Assembly: GCA_027533385.1 (NCBI GenBank)
Contig: JAPZUE010000040.1
Span: 98,493-162,492 of the forward strand
Length of the DNA stretch: 64,000 nt
Direction: 5' to 3'
Source: Rhizobium sp.
GTDB lineage: Bacteria; Pseudomonadota; Alphaproteobacteria; Rhizobiales; Rhizobiaceae
Positions 48,331 through 57,384 of this stretch are shown here, piece by piece (the stretch's first letter is position 1; each line of letters starts with the position of its first letter). The position numbers and the translations under genes are program-made. The notes below the pieces were generated by a model. The model worked only from the letters and a program-made list of their open reading frames with translations, searched no databases and was not told where the DNA came from.

Positions 48331-49473
48331 ATGCCCTGGAGCAATCAAAACGGCGGCGGCGGCGGTCCATGGGGCGGCGGCGGCGGCGGTGGTAACAATC
48401 AGGGTCCCTGGGGGCAGGGGCCAAACCGGCCACGCGGAAACGGCGGTGGCAATGGCGGCGGCGGCGGCAACCAGCCGCCGGATCTTGAAGATCTGATCCG
48501 TCGCGGTCAGGATCGGCTGAAGAACGTCGTGCCCGGTGGTATCAACGGCGGCGCATTCGTGATTGTCGGCATCGTGCTGGTCGCCTTCTGGGCGATGCAA
48601 GCCATCTATACGGTTCAGCCGGACGAGCGCGGTGTAGAGCTGCGCTTCGGTAAACCGCTTGAGGAAGTGGCCATGCCGGGTCTGCATTTTCATCTGTGGC
48701 CGATCGAATCGGTCGAGATCGTCAAGGTCACCGAGCAGCAGCAGAATATCGGCAGCCGCCCGACCTCGAACAATCCGGGCGCCGGCCTGATGCTCAGCGG
48801 CGACCAGAACATCGTCAGCGTTCAGTTCTCGGTGCTCTACACCGTGTCGGACCCGCAGTCCTATCTCTTCAACCTCGAAGACCCCACGCAGACTCTGCAG
48901 CAGGTCTCTGAAAGCGCCATGCGCGAGGTTGTCGGTCGTCGCCCGGCGCAGGACGTCTTCCGCGATAACCGTGAAGAAATCTCGACCCAGGTTCGCGACA
49001 TCATCCAGGGCACCATGGACACCTATGGCGCCGGTATCGCGATCAATGCGGTTCCGATCGAAGATGCCGCTCCGCCGCGTGAAGTGGCCGAGGCCTTCGA
49101 AGAAGTGCAGCGTGCCCAGCAGGACGAAGACCGCTTCGTTGAAGAAGCCAACCAGTACGCCAACCAGCGTCTCGGTCAGGCACGAGGCCAGGCGGCCCAG
49201 ATCCGTGAAGAGGCCGCAGCCTACAAGGATCAGGTCGTGAAGGAAGCGGAAGGTGAGGCCCAGCGCTTCATCTCGATCTACGACGAATACGTCAAGGCGC
49301 CCGACGTGACGCGCCAGCGCATCTATCTGGAAACCATGGAGAATGTCCTGCGCAATTCCAACAAGGTGATCATCGACGAGAAGCAGGGCGTCGTGCCTTA
49401 TCTGCCGCTCAACGAAATCACGCGCCAGCCGGGCAACCAGCCCGCGGGCCAGTCGGCGACGGGAGGCAACTGA
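48331..49473 (+). CDS. hflK: HflK, subunit of the membrane protease-modulating complex
   Basis: 380 residues from ATG 48331, with AAAGAGG upstream. A ~65-residue Gly-rich, Pro/Trp-containing cytoplasmic N-terminus precedes one membrane span (about 74-94), then the SPFH/band-7 domain (TVQPDERGVELRFGKPLEEVAMPGLHFHLWP) and a coiled-coil C-terminal helix (EEANQYANQRLGQARGQ and beyond). HflK and HflC form a large cage around FtsH and control its access to membrane proteins. One base separates it from hflC. Confidence 0.96.
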   Translation: MPWSNQNGGGGGPWGGGGGGGNNQGPWGQGPNRPRGNGGGNGGGGGNQPPDLEDLIRRGQDRLKNVVPGGINGGAFVIVGIVLVAFWAMQAIYTVQPDERGVELRFGKPLEEVAMPGLHFHLWPIESVEIVKVTEQQQNIGSRPTSNNPGAGLMLSGDQNIVSVQFSVLYTVSDPQSYLFNLEDPTQTLQQVSESAMREVVGRRPAQDVFRDNREEISTQVRDIIQGTMDTYGAGIAINAVPIEDAAPPREVAEAFEEVQRAQQDEDRFVEEANQYANQRLGQARGQAAQIREEAAAYKDQVVKEAEGEAQRFISIYDEYVKAPDVTRQRIYLETMENVLRNSNKVIIDEKQGVVPYLPLNEITRQPGNQPAGQSATGGN

Positions 49474-49474
49474 T

Positions 49475-50413
49475 ATGCAGAACCGTCTTGCCTATTTCCT
49501 GGTCGCTATCGGCGTTGCGCTCTTCTTCGTCTACTCGTCGATCTTCGTGGTCAACGAACGCCAGCAGGCGATCGTGCTGCGTTTCGGTCAGATCCAGGAC
49601 GTCAAGAGCGAACCGGGCCTGTACTTCAAGCTGCCCTTCGCCTTCATGGATGCCGACCGCGTTCAGTATGTCGAAGACCGCGCGCTGCGCTTCGACCTGC
49701 CGAACATCCGTGTTCAGGTTCGCGGCGGTGCGTTCTATGAAGTCGACGCCTTCGCCGTCTATCGCATCACCGATGCCCGTCGCTTCCGCGAGACGGTCTC
49801 GGCCGACCGGGAAGCTGCCGAATCGCGTCTGCGCACCCGTCTCGATGCAGCGCTTCGCCGCGTCTACGGTCTGCGCAACTTCGATGCAGCCCTTTCCGAA
49901 GAGCGTGGTTCGATGATGTCGGACGTTCGCAACGATCTTCAGGCGGCAGCCGAAAGCCTCGGCCTGCAGGTCACCGATGTCCGCATCCGTCGCACCGACC
50001 TGACGCAGGAAGTCTCGCAGCAGACCTTCCAGCGCATGAAGGCCGAGCGTCTGGCCGAAGCTGAACTGATCCGCGCCCGTGGTAACGAAGAAAGCCAGCG
50101 TCGCCGGGCGATCGCCGACCGTCAGGTCGTCGAGCTCCAGGCCGAAGCGCAGCGTGATTCGGAAATCCTGCGCGGTGAAGGCGATGCCGAGCGTAACCGC
50201 ATCTTCGCCGATGCTTTCCAGCGCGACCCGGCCTTCTTCGAGTTTTATCGCTCGATGCGCGCCTATGTTGGCTCGATGAGCAATCAGGGCACGACGATGG
50301 TGCTGTCGCCGGACAGCGACTTCTTCCGCTTCTTCAACAGCGGCGCTGGAACCGGACAGTCGGTACCTCCGGCAGCGGCTCCGGCAACACCGCCGGCGGC
50401 TGTCGGCAACTGA
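49475..50413 (+). CDS. hflC: HflC, subunit of the membrane protease-modulating complex
   Basis: 312 residues. N-terminal membrane span (about 4-25) followed by the band-7 domain (VNERQQAIVLRFGQIQDVKSEPGLYFKLPF) and a long helical region; the C-terminal tail is Pro/Ala/Gly-rich. It partners with HflK upstream (one-base gap), and DUF2065 follows 5 bases later, which is the standard order. Confidence 0.96.
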   Translation: MQNRLAYFLVAIGVALFFVYSSIFVVNERQQAIVLRFGQIQDVKSEPGLYFKLPFAFMDADRVQYVEDRALRFDLPNIRVQVRGGAFYEVDAFAVYRITDARRFRETVSADREAAESRLRTRLDAALRRVYGLRNFDAALSEERGSMMSDVRNDLQAAAESLGLQVTDVRIRRTDLTQEVSQQTFQRMKAERLAEAELIRARGNEESQRRRAIADRQVVELQAEAQRDSEILRGEGDAERNRIFADAFQRDPAFFEFYRSMRAYVGSMSNQGTTMVLSPDSDFFRFFNSGAGTGQSVPPAAAPATPPAAVGN

Positions 50414-50417
50414 ACCG

Positions 50418-50603
50418 ATGGATGACCTGTTCGCAGGGATTGCCATCTTTCTGATCATCGAGGGGCTGGCCTATGCGCTGGCCCCTCGTTTTCTTGTGCG
50501 CATGGCACGGCTCCTGCCGCATGTCCCCGAGGACCAGCTGCGGCTGCTCGGGCTCACGGCCGTGACAATGGGCGTTGCAATCGTATGGTGGATCCGCGGT
50601 TGA
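50418..50603 (+). CDS. DUF2065 family small membrane protein
   Basis: 61 residues with two hydrophobic segments (IAIFLIIEGLAYALAP; LRLLGLTAVTMGVAIVWWIRG), the YjeT/DUF2065 pattern. It sits 5 bases after hflC and is probably part of its operon. Role unknown; co-occurrence with HflKC suggests membrane quality control. Confidence 0.88.
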   Translation: MDDLFAGIAIFLIIEGLAYALAPRFLVRMARLLPHVPEDQLRLLGLTAVTMGVAIVWWIRG

Positions 50604-50713
50604 CAAGATCTGGTCGCAAGCTGCGGTTAGAGCTATTCCGGCAATTGTGATTTTCCCTTCGCCCATTCCGCCCTATGTTCTTTCAGACAGCAGACAATCC
50701 AGTGAGGAAGCCG

Positions 50714-52309
50714 ATGATGAAACCTGCCCGCGCGTCGCGAATGATTCTGTCGGCTCTTCTGGTGGGCACGACCCTGTCTGCCGGCGCGCTCGCGGTGCCT
50801 GCGCCTTCCCTGGCGCAACAGGGGCCTGATTCCGTTGCCGATCTCGCCAGCGGACTGCTGGGCGCGGTGGTGAATATCTCCACATCGCAGAGCGTTGCAG
50901 AGGAGGGCGAGGGCCCCCTTCCGCAGGTGCCGGAGGGTTCGCCGTTCCAGGAACTGTTCGAGGATTTCTACCGGAATCGAGATGGCGACGGGACCAACAA
51001 CAAGGTCAATTCGCTTGGTTCCGGCTTCGTTATCGACCCGACCGGCTTTATCGTCACCAACAACCACGTGATCGAGAATGCGGACGACATCGAGGTCATT
51101 TTCTCCGACGGATCGAAGCTGAAGGCGAAGTTGATCGGCACCGATACGAAAACCGATCTGTCCGTACTCAAGGTTGAGCCGCCGCAGCCGCTGACCTCGG
51201 TCAAGTTCGGTGATTCGCGCAAGATGCGAATCGGCGACTGGGTCATGGCGATCGGCAACCCGTTCGGCCTTGGCGGATCGGTGACCGTCGGCATCATTTC
51301 GGCCAGCGGACGCAACATCAATGCCGGTCCCTACGACAATTTCATCCAGACGGATGCGGCGATCAACAAGGGCAATTCCGGCGGTCCGCTGTTCAACATG
51401 AACGGCGAGGTGATCGGCATCAATACGGCGATCATTTCGCCGAGCGGCGGTTCGATCGGCATCGGCTTTGCCGTGCCGACGGAGCTTGCCGAGAATATCG
51501 TCAAGCAGCTGATCGAGTTCGGCGAAACCCGGCGTGGCTGGCTGGGTGTGCGTATCCAGCCGGTATCCGACGAAGTGGCGGAGAGCCTGAAGATCGGCCG
51601 GGCCCGCGGGGCGCTGATCAGCGGGATCGTCGAGGGTGGTCCGGTGGCCAACGGGCCGATCGAGGTCGGTGACATCGTCACGTCCTTTAACGGTCGTCCG
51701 ATTGCCGAAACGCGCGATCTGACGCGTATCGTGGCAGAAAGCCCGATCGGCGAGCCTCTTGATGTGGTGATCCTGCGCGATGGCAAGGAGCAGACCGTCA
51801 AGGTGACGCTCGGACGCCTGGAAGACGAGGAGGTCGCCAGCAACGAGACCGATCCCGAGACCACGGTGGAACCCGGGGAAGAAGGGGCCGCACCCGATGG
51901 CGATCAGCAGGCACCTGCCAACCCGCCGGCCACAGAAGAGGCTCCGGATGGTGGGCAGCAGGCCGATCCCCCGGCTGCGGATGACCAGGCCGAGCAAAGT
52001 GCACCTGTCACCGAAGGGCTGATCGGGGTTGAGCTGACAGCATTGACCGACGCCAATCGCCAGAGCTTCTCGATTGCGGAGGGTGTCGAGGGCGTGCTGA
52101 TCACGCGCGTTCTTCCGGGGTCGAAAGCCGAGGGCAAGGGGCTCAAGGTCGGCGAGGTCATCGTGGAGGTGGCGCAGGAATTCATGAAGACGCCGCAACA
52201 GGTCGCCGAGAAACTTACGAGCATCAAGGGTGAGGGGCGTCGCAGCGGTTATCTGATGATCGCCGACAAGGATGGCAATCTCCGCCTGGTCGCCGTCCCG
52301 CTGGAATAG
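50714..52309 (+). CDS. degP: Periplasmic serine protease/chaperone DegP (HtrA, Do family)
   Basis: 531 residues from ATG 50714 with GAGGAAG upstream. Sec signal peptide (about 1-34), then a trypsin-like domain with the catalytic triad visible: H118 (TNNHVIEN), D148 (TKTDLSVLKV) and S222 (KGNSGGPLF). Two PDZ domains follow (about 270-370 and 440-530), separated by an acidic Pro/Glu/Gln/Asp-rich linker of ~70 residues that is longer than usual. It degrades or refolds damaged periplasmic proteins, fitting the HflKC neighbours. It is followed by repeat copy B. Confidence 0.95.
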   Translation: MMKPARASRMILSALLVGTTLSAGALAVPAPSLAQQGPDSVADLASGLLGAVVNISTSQSVAEEGEGPLPQVPEGSPFQELFEDFYRNRDGDGTNNKVNSLGSGFVIDPTGFIVTNNHVIENADDIEVIFSDGSKLKAKLIGTDTKTDLSVLKVEPPQPLTSVKFGDSRKMRIGDWVMAIGNPFGLGGSVTVGIISASGRNINAGPYDNFIQTDAAINKGNSGGPLFNMNGEVIGINTAIISPSGGSIGIGFAVPTELAENIVKQLIEFGETRRGWLGVRIQPVSDEVAESLKIGRARGALISGIVEGGPVANGPIEVGDIVTSFNGRPIAETRDLTRIVAESPIGEPLDVVILRDGKEQTVKVTLGRLEDEEVASNETDPETTVEPGEEGAAPDGDQQAPANPPATEEAPDGGQQADPPAADDQAEQSAPVTEGLIGVELTALTDANRQSFSIAEGVEGVLITRVLPGSKAEGKGLKVGEVIVEVAQEFMKTPQQVAEKLTSIKGEGRRSGYLMIADKDGNLRLVAVPLE

Positions 52310-52314
52310 CCCCT

Positions 52315-52577
52315 GCCAAGTGTCGATGATCGGAACCCACAGCATGGTTTATTGCGGGTCTCTGGACAGGGGCGGCGCGCCTGGCGCTGCCCTTGCCATC
52401 GGCCAGGCGCTGCAACAACGCCAGAGGCATTCGATAGGCTGCATTTTACCGGCTTTCCGCCCATGGTCGGGTCGTCGGGTTCATTGCCCGATGCGTCAGT
52501 ATCGCACTTCGGATCTTTTCTAGCCAGACTTGCCGGTCGATCCGATCCTATGGATCCCTGTCATCGACACCTTGGTA
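52315..52577. repeat. Inverted-repeat-bounded 263-bp element (repeat family copy B)
   Basis: The left arm (52315-52336, containing CAAGTGTCGATGATCGGA) and right arm (52555-52577, containing TCATCGACACCTTGG) are imperfect inverted copies of the same core found at 12771-12824. The 218 bases between them contain no gene I can support, only short GC-rich repeats. The right arm abuts the stop of the GGDEF/EAL gene. It may be a non-autonomous insertion or an expanded terminator. Confidence 0.75.
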
Positions 52578-54953
52578 TCAGGCGTAAAGCCGCTGCACCG
52601 AGGTGCTGTTCTGGCGCAGGTAATCCTCGAACTTGTCGATCGGCATCGGTCGACCGGCGAGGTAGCCCTGGATCTCGCCGCAGCCCATCTGGCGCAGCAA
52701 CTCGAACTGGCCCGTGGTTTCAACCCCTTCGGCGGCAACACTCATCTTCAGGTCGCGTGCAAGGCGAATAACGGAGTCGACGATGGCGCGGCTGTCCGAA
52801 TTCGACTCGAGATCCGAGATGAAGGATTGATCGACCTTAATCTTGTCGAAGCGATAACGGCGCAGATAGCTGAGCGACGAGAAGCCCGTACCGAAGTCGT
52901 CGAGGGCAATCCTGAGCCCGAGCCGCTTCAGCGAGGCGAGCGTCTGTTCAACGCCGATCGTCGTTTCCATCAGCAGGCTTTCGGTGACCTCAAGCTCCAG
53001 GCGATTGGCTGGAAGTTCATTCTGTTGCAGCGCGTTTTCCACCAGCGGCAGAAGGCCGGGGCTCAGGAACTGTCGCGATGACAGGTTGACGGCGATCCTG
53101 ATGTCATCTGGCCAATTGGCCGCATCCCTGCAGGCCTGACGCAGGACCCAGCTGCCAAGCGTCCCGATTTGCCCGGATTCTTCGGCGATCGGGATAAACT
53201 CGGCGGGGCTGATCGCGCCCAGCGTTGGATGATTCCAACGGAGCAATGCCTCGGCACAGACGACGCGGCGCGACTGGGTATCAACCAGCGGCTGGTAGTG
53301 GACGTTCAGGCTTTCCTCGGCGATCGCCAGCGCCAGTTCCTGTTCGATCATATTGCGGCGGCGGGCTACGGCATCGAGAGAGCTGTCGAAGAAGCGGTAG
53401 CGATTGCGCCCCTCGGTCTTGGCCCGGTACAGCGCGAGATCGGCGTTGCGCATCAACTGGTCTGGATCCGTTCCATCGATCGGGGCGCAGGCGATGCCGA
53501 TGCTGACGCCGACATGGACCAAACCGCAGCGGAGATTGATCGGCTGGCTCAGCTTGTCGATGATCCTGGAGGCGAGCACTGCTGCACTTTGCGGGTCCTC
53601 GCCCGAGGCATGGAGGATTGCGAATTCGTCTCCGCCGATACGTGCGAGCGTGTCCGTCTCGCCGCGTAGCTGGCTGAGGATGCTGGCCACAGCACGCAGC
53701 ATCTCATCGCCGCCGGCATGGCCGAAGCTGTCGTTGATCTGCTTGAAGCGATCGAGATCGAGGACGAGAACCGAAAAGGCGTCGCCGAACCGTTGATAGC
53801 GCGACACGGCTCTGTCGAAGTCCTCGGACAGCAGGACGCGGTTGCCGACTTCCGTCAAGGGGTCGTGACGGGCCATGTGTTCAATCCGCAGCCGGCTCTC
53901 CCGATTGGCCGTGACGTCGCGGCCAACACCGCGATAGCCCTTGAAGTTGCCGTTCTGGTCATACATCGCCTTGGCGGTCAGCGACCAGATCGCCAGTTCA
54001 CCGCCCAGTTCCACGCATATGTCCTGGTCACGAAAGGATTGCCGGGATTGCAGGCTGTTGATGAAGTTGCCTCGGTAGTCGAGGTCTTCGAAACCAACGG
54101 AGGAAAACGGTATGATGCTCGTGATTGGCCTCCCGAGGATCATGTTCTCGGGAACCTGGAGCTGCTCGTAGAAGCGGGCCGAGGCACGTTCCAGATTGAG
54201 ATCGCTGTCGACGCCCCAGAGCCAGTCGGCTGCATTCTCCTCGAAGTCGTTGAGGAGCAGACCGATCACGGCACGCTGTTCGTCGGCCGCTATCTTGGCC
54301 CGGACGCGCTCTGTGAGGCTCCGGCACACGGCAAGCGACGAGCGGATGATGATGGCTGCGAAAACAAGATAGAGAGCGAAGAGATAGGCGCCGACAATCG
54401 AAGGATCACGGGACAGTGCAACGCCTGCGCCGATTGCCACGGTGCCGCAGAATACGATGGAGGCAGGCGGAATGGTCGCAAGGGCGAAACCACCGCCGCC
54501 GGCCATGCCGACTGTCAGGGCGATCAGGACCATGCGCTGCGTTTCGTTTGCGGAGTGATAGGCGAACACGTCGAGTGCCGCCCAGAGCCCGCTCAAGATC
54601 CCGGCATAGATGACCGTGCGAATGGTGCCTCGCAAGCTGGCCCGTTCCCGTGTGCCGCGCCTGCGGTTTCGCCACCATGAGAGACTGGTGTACAGGGCAA
54701 GCGCAATGATCAGGGCGCAGATGATGTAGACTGCCAAGGACGACGGGCTGCCGCGAAAGACAAAGATCGTCAGCGTCGCATTGAAGAGGTTGGCCACCAT
54801 CATCCAGGGCGTGCTGGTCGAGAGCACCGCAAGCCGGATCGCGCGGATACGGTCTGCCTCTTCCGCTGTCTGGTCGCCTTCTCCAAGACGCAAGAAGCGG
54901 TCGACCATGTTCGACATGCGGAAGGCTACTCGCGCCAGGATTGTTCTCTCCAT
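52578..54953 (-). CDS. Membrane-bound GGDEF/EAL c-di-GMP signalling protein with PAS domain
   Basis: 791 residues. About five to six membrane segments in residues ~45-215, a PAS-like domain (about 245-355; ADWLWGVDSDLNLERAS ... GYRGVGRDVTANRE), a GGDEF domain with intact motif ARIGGDEFAIL (no canonical RxxD inhibitory site at the usual spacing), and a C-terminal EAL domain with intact residues: AEALLRW, NLSSRQF, LEVTESLLME, DDFGTGFSSLSYL, KVDQSFI, AEGVET. Both catalytic halves therefore look functional. Its stop abuts repeat copy B. Confidence 0.93.
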   Translation of the reverse strand: MERTILARVAFRMSNMVDRFLRLGEGDQTAEEADRIRAIRLAVLSTSTPWMMVANLFNATLTIFVFRGSPSSLAVYIICALIIALALYTSLSWWRNRRRGTRERASLRGTIRTVIYAGILSGLWAALDVFAYHSANETQRMVLIALTVGMAGGGGFALATIPPASIVFCGTVAIGAGVALSRDPSIVGAYLFALYLVFAAIIIRSSLAVCRSLTERVRAKIAADEQRAVIGLLLNDFEENAADWLWGVDSDLNLERASARFYEQLQVPENMILGRPITSIIPFSSVGFEDLDYRGNFINSLQSRQSFRDQDICVELGGELAIWSLTAKAMYDQNGNFKGYRGVGRDVTANRESRLRIEHMARHDPLTEVGNRVLLSEDFDRAVSRYQRFGDAFSVLVLDLDRFKQINDSFGHAGGDEMLRAVASILSQLRGETDTLARIGGDEFAILHASGEDPQSAAVLASRIIDKLSQPINLRCGLVHVGVSIGIACAPIDGTDPDQLMRNADLALYRAKTEGRNRYRFFDSSLDAVARRRNMIEQELALAIAEESLNVHYQPLVDTQSRRVVCAEALLRWNHPTLGAISPAEFIPIAEESGQIGTLGSWVLRQACRDAANWPDDIRIAVNLSSRQFLSPGLLPLVENALQQNELPANRLELEVTESLLMETTIGVEQTLASLKRLGLRIALDDFGTGFSSLSYLRRYRFDKIKVDQSFISDLESNSDSRAIVDSVIRLARDLKMSVAAEGVETTGQFELLRQMGCGEIQGYLAGRPMPIDKFEDYLRQNSTSVQRLYA

Positions 54954-54961
54954 CGCACAAT

Positions 54962-54976
54962 ATATAGCCGCTATAT
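54962..54976. promoter_or_regulatory. 15-nt palindrome just upstream of the GGDEF/EAL start
   Basis: ATATAGC-C-GCTATAT lies 9-23 bases before the start codon on the minus strand (start at 54953). The position could mean an operator overlapping the ribosome site or a small mRNA hairpin. Confidence 0.35.
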
Positions 54977-55001
54977 TTTAAGTCCGCGTAAATTAGTCAT
55001 A

Positions 55002-55565
55002 TCAGCTTGTCGTGATCCCCAGCTTTTTACGCGCGCTTCGAAACAATACATGCCGCTTTAAATGCGGATGGCTCTCCGGCACCTTCGGGTGATCAAAACT
55101 TCTTTCCGGCAAGTGCTGCATGCCAAGGCGTCGCATGACGGCAATCGAGCGATGATTGTCATGCACTGCGAAGGCATTGATCTCCTCGAAGCCATGGGTT
55201 TCGTGCCCGTTTTGCAGAAGCTCCCTTGCCGCCTCCGTAACGTAACCTTTACCCCAGTACCGTGTCGCGAGCCGCCAGCCCATCTCGACAGCATTCTCTG
55301 GAAGGATGTCAGGCAGATCAACCGGTGAGAGGCCGCAAAAGCCCATGGCCTCATCGGTTGTTTTGTCGGCGAGCGCATAGAAACCGAGGCCGGTATCGCT
55401 GATCATGTCCCGATTGCGATTAAACAAGAGGTCGCATTCCGCATGCGAACGGCGGAAGGGAAAGAACTCCATGACCTTGGCATCGCGATTGATCTCGTAG
55501 AACAGATCGCGGTCGCTTTCCTGCCAGTTGCGCAGGACCAACCGCTCTGTCTCGAGGACCTTCAT
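55002..55565 (-). CDS. GNAT family N-acetyltransferase (RimJ/RimL type)
   Basis: 187 residues. LETERLVLRNWQESDRDLFYEINRD is the standard opening of RimJ/RimL-type acetyltransferases, and EMGWRLATRYWGKGYVTEAARELLQ the acetyl-CoA-binding region. Acceptor substrate unknown. It starts 9 bases after the serB stop and may be co-transcribed with serB. Confidence 0.88.
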   Translation of the reverse strand: MKVLETERLVLRNWQESDRDLFYEINRDAKVMEFFPFRRSHAECDLLFNRNRDMISDTGLGFYALADKTTDEAMGFCGLSPVDLPDILPENAVEMGWRLATRYWGKGYVTEAARELLQNGHETHGFEEINAFAVHDNHRSIAVMRRLGMQHLPERSFDHPKVPESHPHLKRHVLFRSARKKLGITTS

Positions 55566-55574
55566 GGCTGGTCC

Positions 55575-56465
55575 TCAGGGGCTGACGAAATCGGACTTGC
55601 GATAGCCCTGGAGGTAAAGAAGGGCAGTGAGGTCGCCGTGATCGATACGGATCTTCGCCTCTGCGGCAACTGCGGGCTTGGCGTGGAGCGCCACGCCGGA
55701 GCCGGCGATCCCGAGCATGCCCAGGTCGTTCGCGCCGTCGCCAACGGCAATGGTTTCCCGCGCGGTGATGCCCAGGCGCTCTGCGATGTCGAGCAATGAA
55801 TCCACCTTGGCCTGCTTGCCGAGAATGGGCTCTGCGACCTCGCCGGTCAGGACGCCATCCCCTTCAAGCAGGATGTTGGCACGGTTCTCGTCAAAACCGA
55901 GCATGGCGGCGATTGGTCCGGTAAAGACAGTGAAACCGCCGGAGACGAGTGCGGTGTATCCGCCCTTCGCCTTCATCGTGGCGATCAGTTCCCTGCCGCC
56001 GGGCGTGAGCGTGATGCGCTTTGCGATAACCTCGTCCACCACCGAAATCGGCAGGCCCTTCAATAACGCGACGCGTTCGCGCAGAGCGGGTTCGAAGGCG
56101 ATCTCGCCATTCATCGCCCGAGCCGTGATCTCCGATACCTTTTCCTTCAGGCCGACTTCGGCTGCCAGTTCGTCGATGCATTCCTGGCCGATCATGGTTG
56201 AGTCCATGTCGGCGATCAGAAAGGATTTGCGACGCGTGTCGGCGTCCTGAACGGCGACATCGACGGGTTGCCCAGCCAGAGCTTCGCGGATGCGGCGTTC
56301 GGCATCAAGAGCATCGGTGCCGTCGACAAGGGCGATATCGCATGCAATTCCATCAGCCAGCCAGTAGACGCGCGAGGAGGCGACGGCATCTGCTGCTCGC
56401 TCGGCAAGGGCGGAGCTCAGAACAGGGTTTGACGGATTGGCGACAAGCGTGGCAACCAAGGCCAT
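55575..56465 (-). CDS. serB: Phosphoserine phosphatase SerB
   Basis: Last step of serine synthesis. 296 residues from ATG 56465 (MALVATLVAN). The HAD motif I Asp pair is D86 and D88 in FLIADMDSTMIG, motif II is in ALVSGGF, and motif III in VGDGANDLGMLGIAGSGVAL. The N-terminal ~80 residues form an ACT-like domain. Its start codon overlaps that of miaA on the opposite strand. Confidence 0.96.
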   Translation of the reverse strand: MALVATLVANPSNPVLSSALAERAADAVASSRVYWLADGIACDIALVDGTDALDAERRIREALAGQPVDVAVQDADTRRKSFLIADMDSTMIGQECIDELAAEVGLKEKVSEITARAMNGEIAFEPALRERVALLKGLPISVVDEVIAKRITLTPGGRELIATMKAKGGYTALVSGGFTVFTGPIAAMLGFDENRANILLEGDGVLTGEVAEPILGKQAKVDSLLDIAERLGITARETIAVGDGANDLGMLGIAGSGVALHAKPAVAAEAKIRIDHGDLTALLYLQGYRKSDFVSP

Positions 56466-57378
56466 GATGGAAGATCCTGACAAGAACAATGATGCGATCC
56501 TGATAACCGGGCCGACCGCCAGCGGCAAGTCCGCGCTGGCGCTGACGTTTGCCCGTCGCCACAACGGTGTCGTCATCAATGCCGACAGCATGCAGGTCTA
56601 CGACACGCTGAGGGTGCTGACTGCCCGCCCCAGCGAGCCGGAAATGGAAGGGGTTCCGCACGCTCTCTATGGTCATGTGCCAGCCGGTCGGAACTATTCG
56701 ACCGGCGACTGGCTGCGCGACATGGCTTCCCTCCTGGAGAGCCTGAGGCGCGACAGCAGGTTGCCGGTGATCGTTGGTGGCACCGGTCTCTACTTCAAGG
56801 CGCTGACGGGCGGTCTCTCTGACATGCCGCCGATCCCGGACGACTTGCGGGCAGAGATCCGCCTGCGACTGGAGAAGGAAGGTGCTGAAGGGCTGCACAC
56901 GGAGTTGTCAGGTGTTGATCCCGCCATGGCGAGCCGCCTCAATCCTGCAGACGGGCAGAGGATTGTCCGGGCGCTGGAAGTCTTTCGTGCAACGGGGCGG
57001 TCGATCGCCGAGTTTCAGAAGCAATCGGGGCCGATGTTGGTCGATCCGGATCATGCGCGAAAGCTGGTGGTTCTGCCGCAACGGACGGTCTTGCACGAGC
57101 GGATCAACCGCCGCTTCGACAGGATGATGGAGGAGGGGGCCATCGAGGAGGTCGAGGCTCTCATGTCGCTCGGGCTCAAACCCGAGATGCCGGCCATGAA
57201 GGCGATCGGCGTTGCCCAGATTGCAGACTTGCTCGCTGGTCGGCTTGGCCGCGACGAGGTGATCGAGCGGGCTTCTGCCGCGACACGCCAATATGCCAAG
57301 CGGCAGATGACCTGGTTCCGCAATCAGATGGACGAGAGCTGGCAGCGGGTCGATCCGGCGACATTCCGGATCGACTGA
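56464..57378 (+). CDS. miaA: tRNA dimethylallyltransferase MiaA
   Basis: Adds a dimethylallyl group to A37 of tRNAs that read UNN codons. 304 residues from ATG 56464 (or ATG 56467). The P-loop is ILITGPTASGKS (about 16-23), followed by INADSMQVYDTLRVLTARP (base-recognition Asp), the swinging domain and C-terminal TRQYAKRQMTWFRNQ. AAGG upstream of the double ATG favours the second ATG. The start overlaps serB on the other strand, so each gene's promoter must lie inside the other's coding sequence. Confidence 0.95.
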   Translation: MMEDPDKNNDAILITGPTASGKSALALTFARRHNGVVINADSMQVYDTLRVLTARPSEPEMEGVPHALYGHVPAGRNYSTGDWLRDMASLLESLRRDSRLPVIVGGTGLYFKALTGGLSDMPPIPDDLRAEIRLRLEKEGAEGLHTELSGVDPAMASRLNPADGQRIVRALEVFRATGRSIAEFQKQSGPMLVDPDHARKLVVLPQRTVLHERINRRFDRMMEEGAIEEVEALMSLGLKPEMPAMKAIGVAQIADLLAGRLGRDEVIERASAATRQYAKRQMTWFRNQMDESWQRVDPATFRID

Positions 57379-57384
57379 GCGCAC

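Noticed and set aside
48331..48520. Glycine-rich start of HflK as a novel domain
   Set aside because: A glycine-rich N-terminus is normal for HflK in this group, so it is only part of that gene.
52337..52554. Possible short gene inside repeat copy B
   Set aside because: Frames exist but are short, rich in Arg/Gly/Gln and without ribosome sites; the inverted arms explain the region better.
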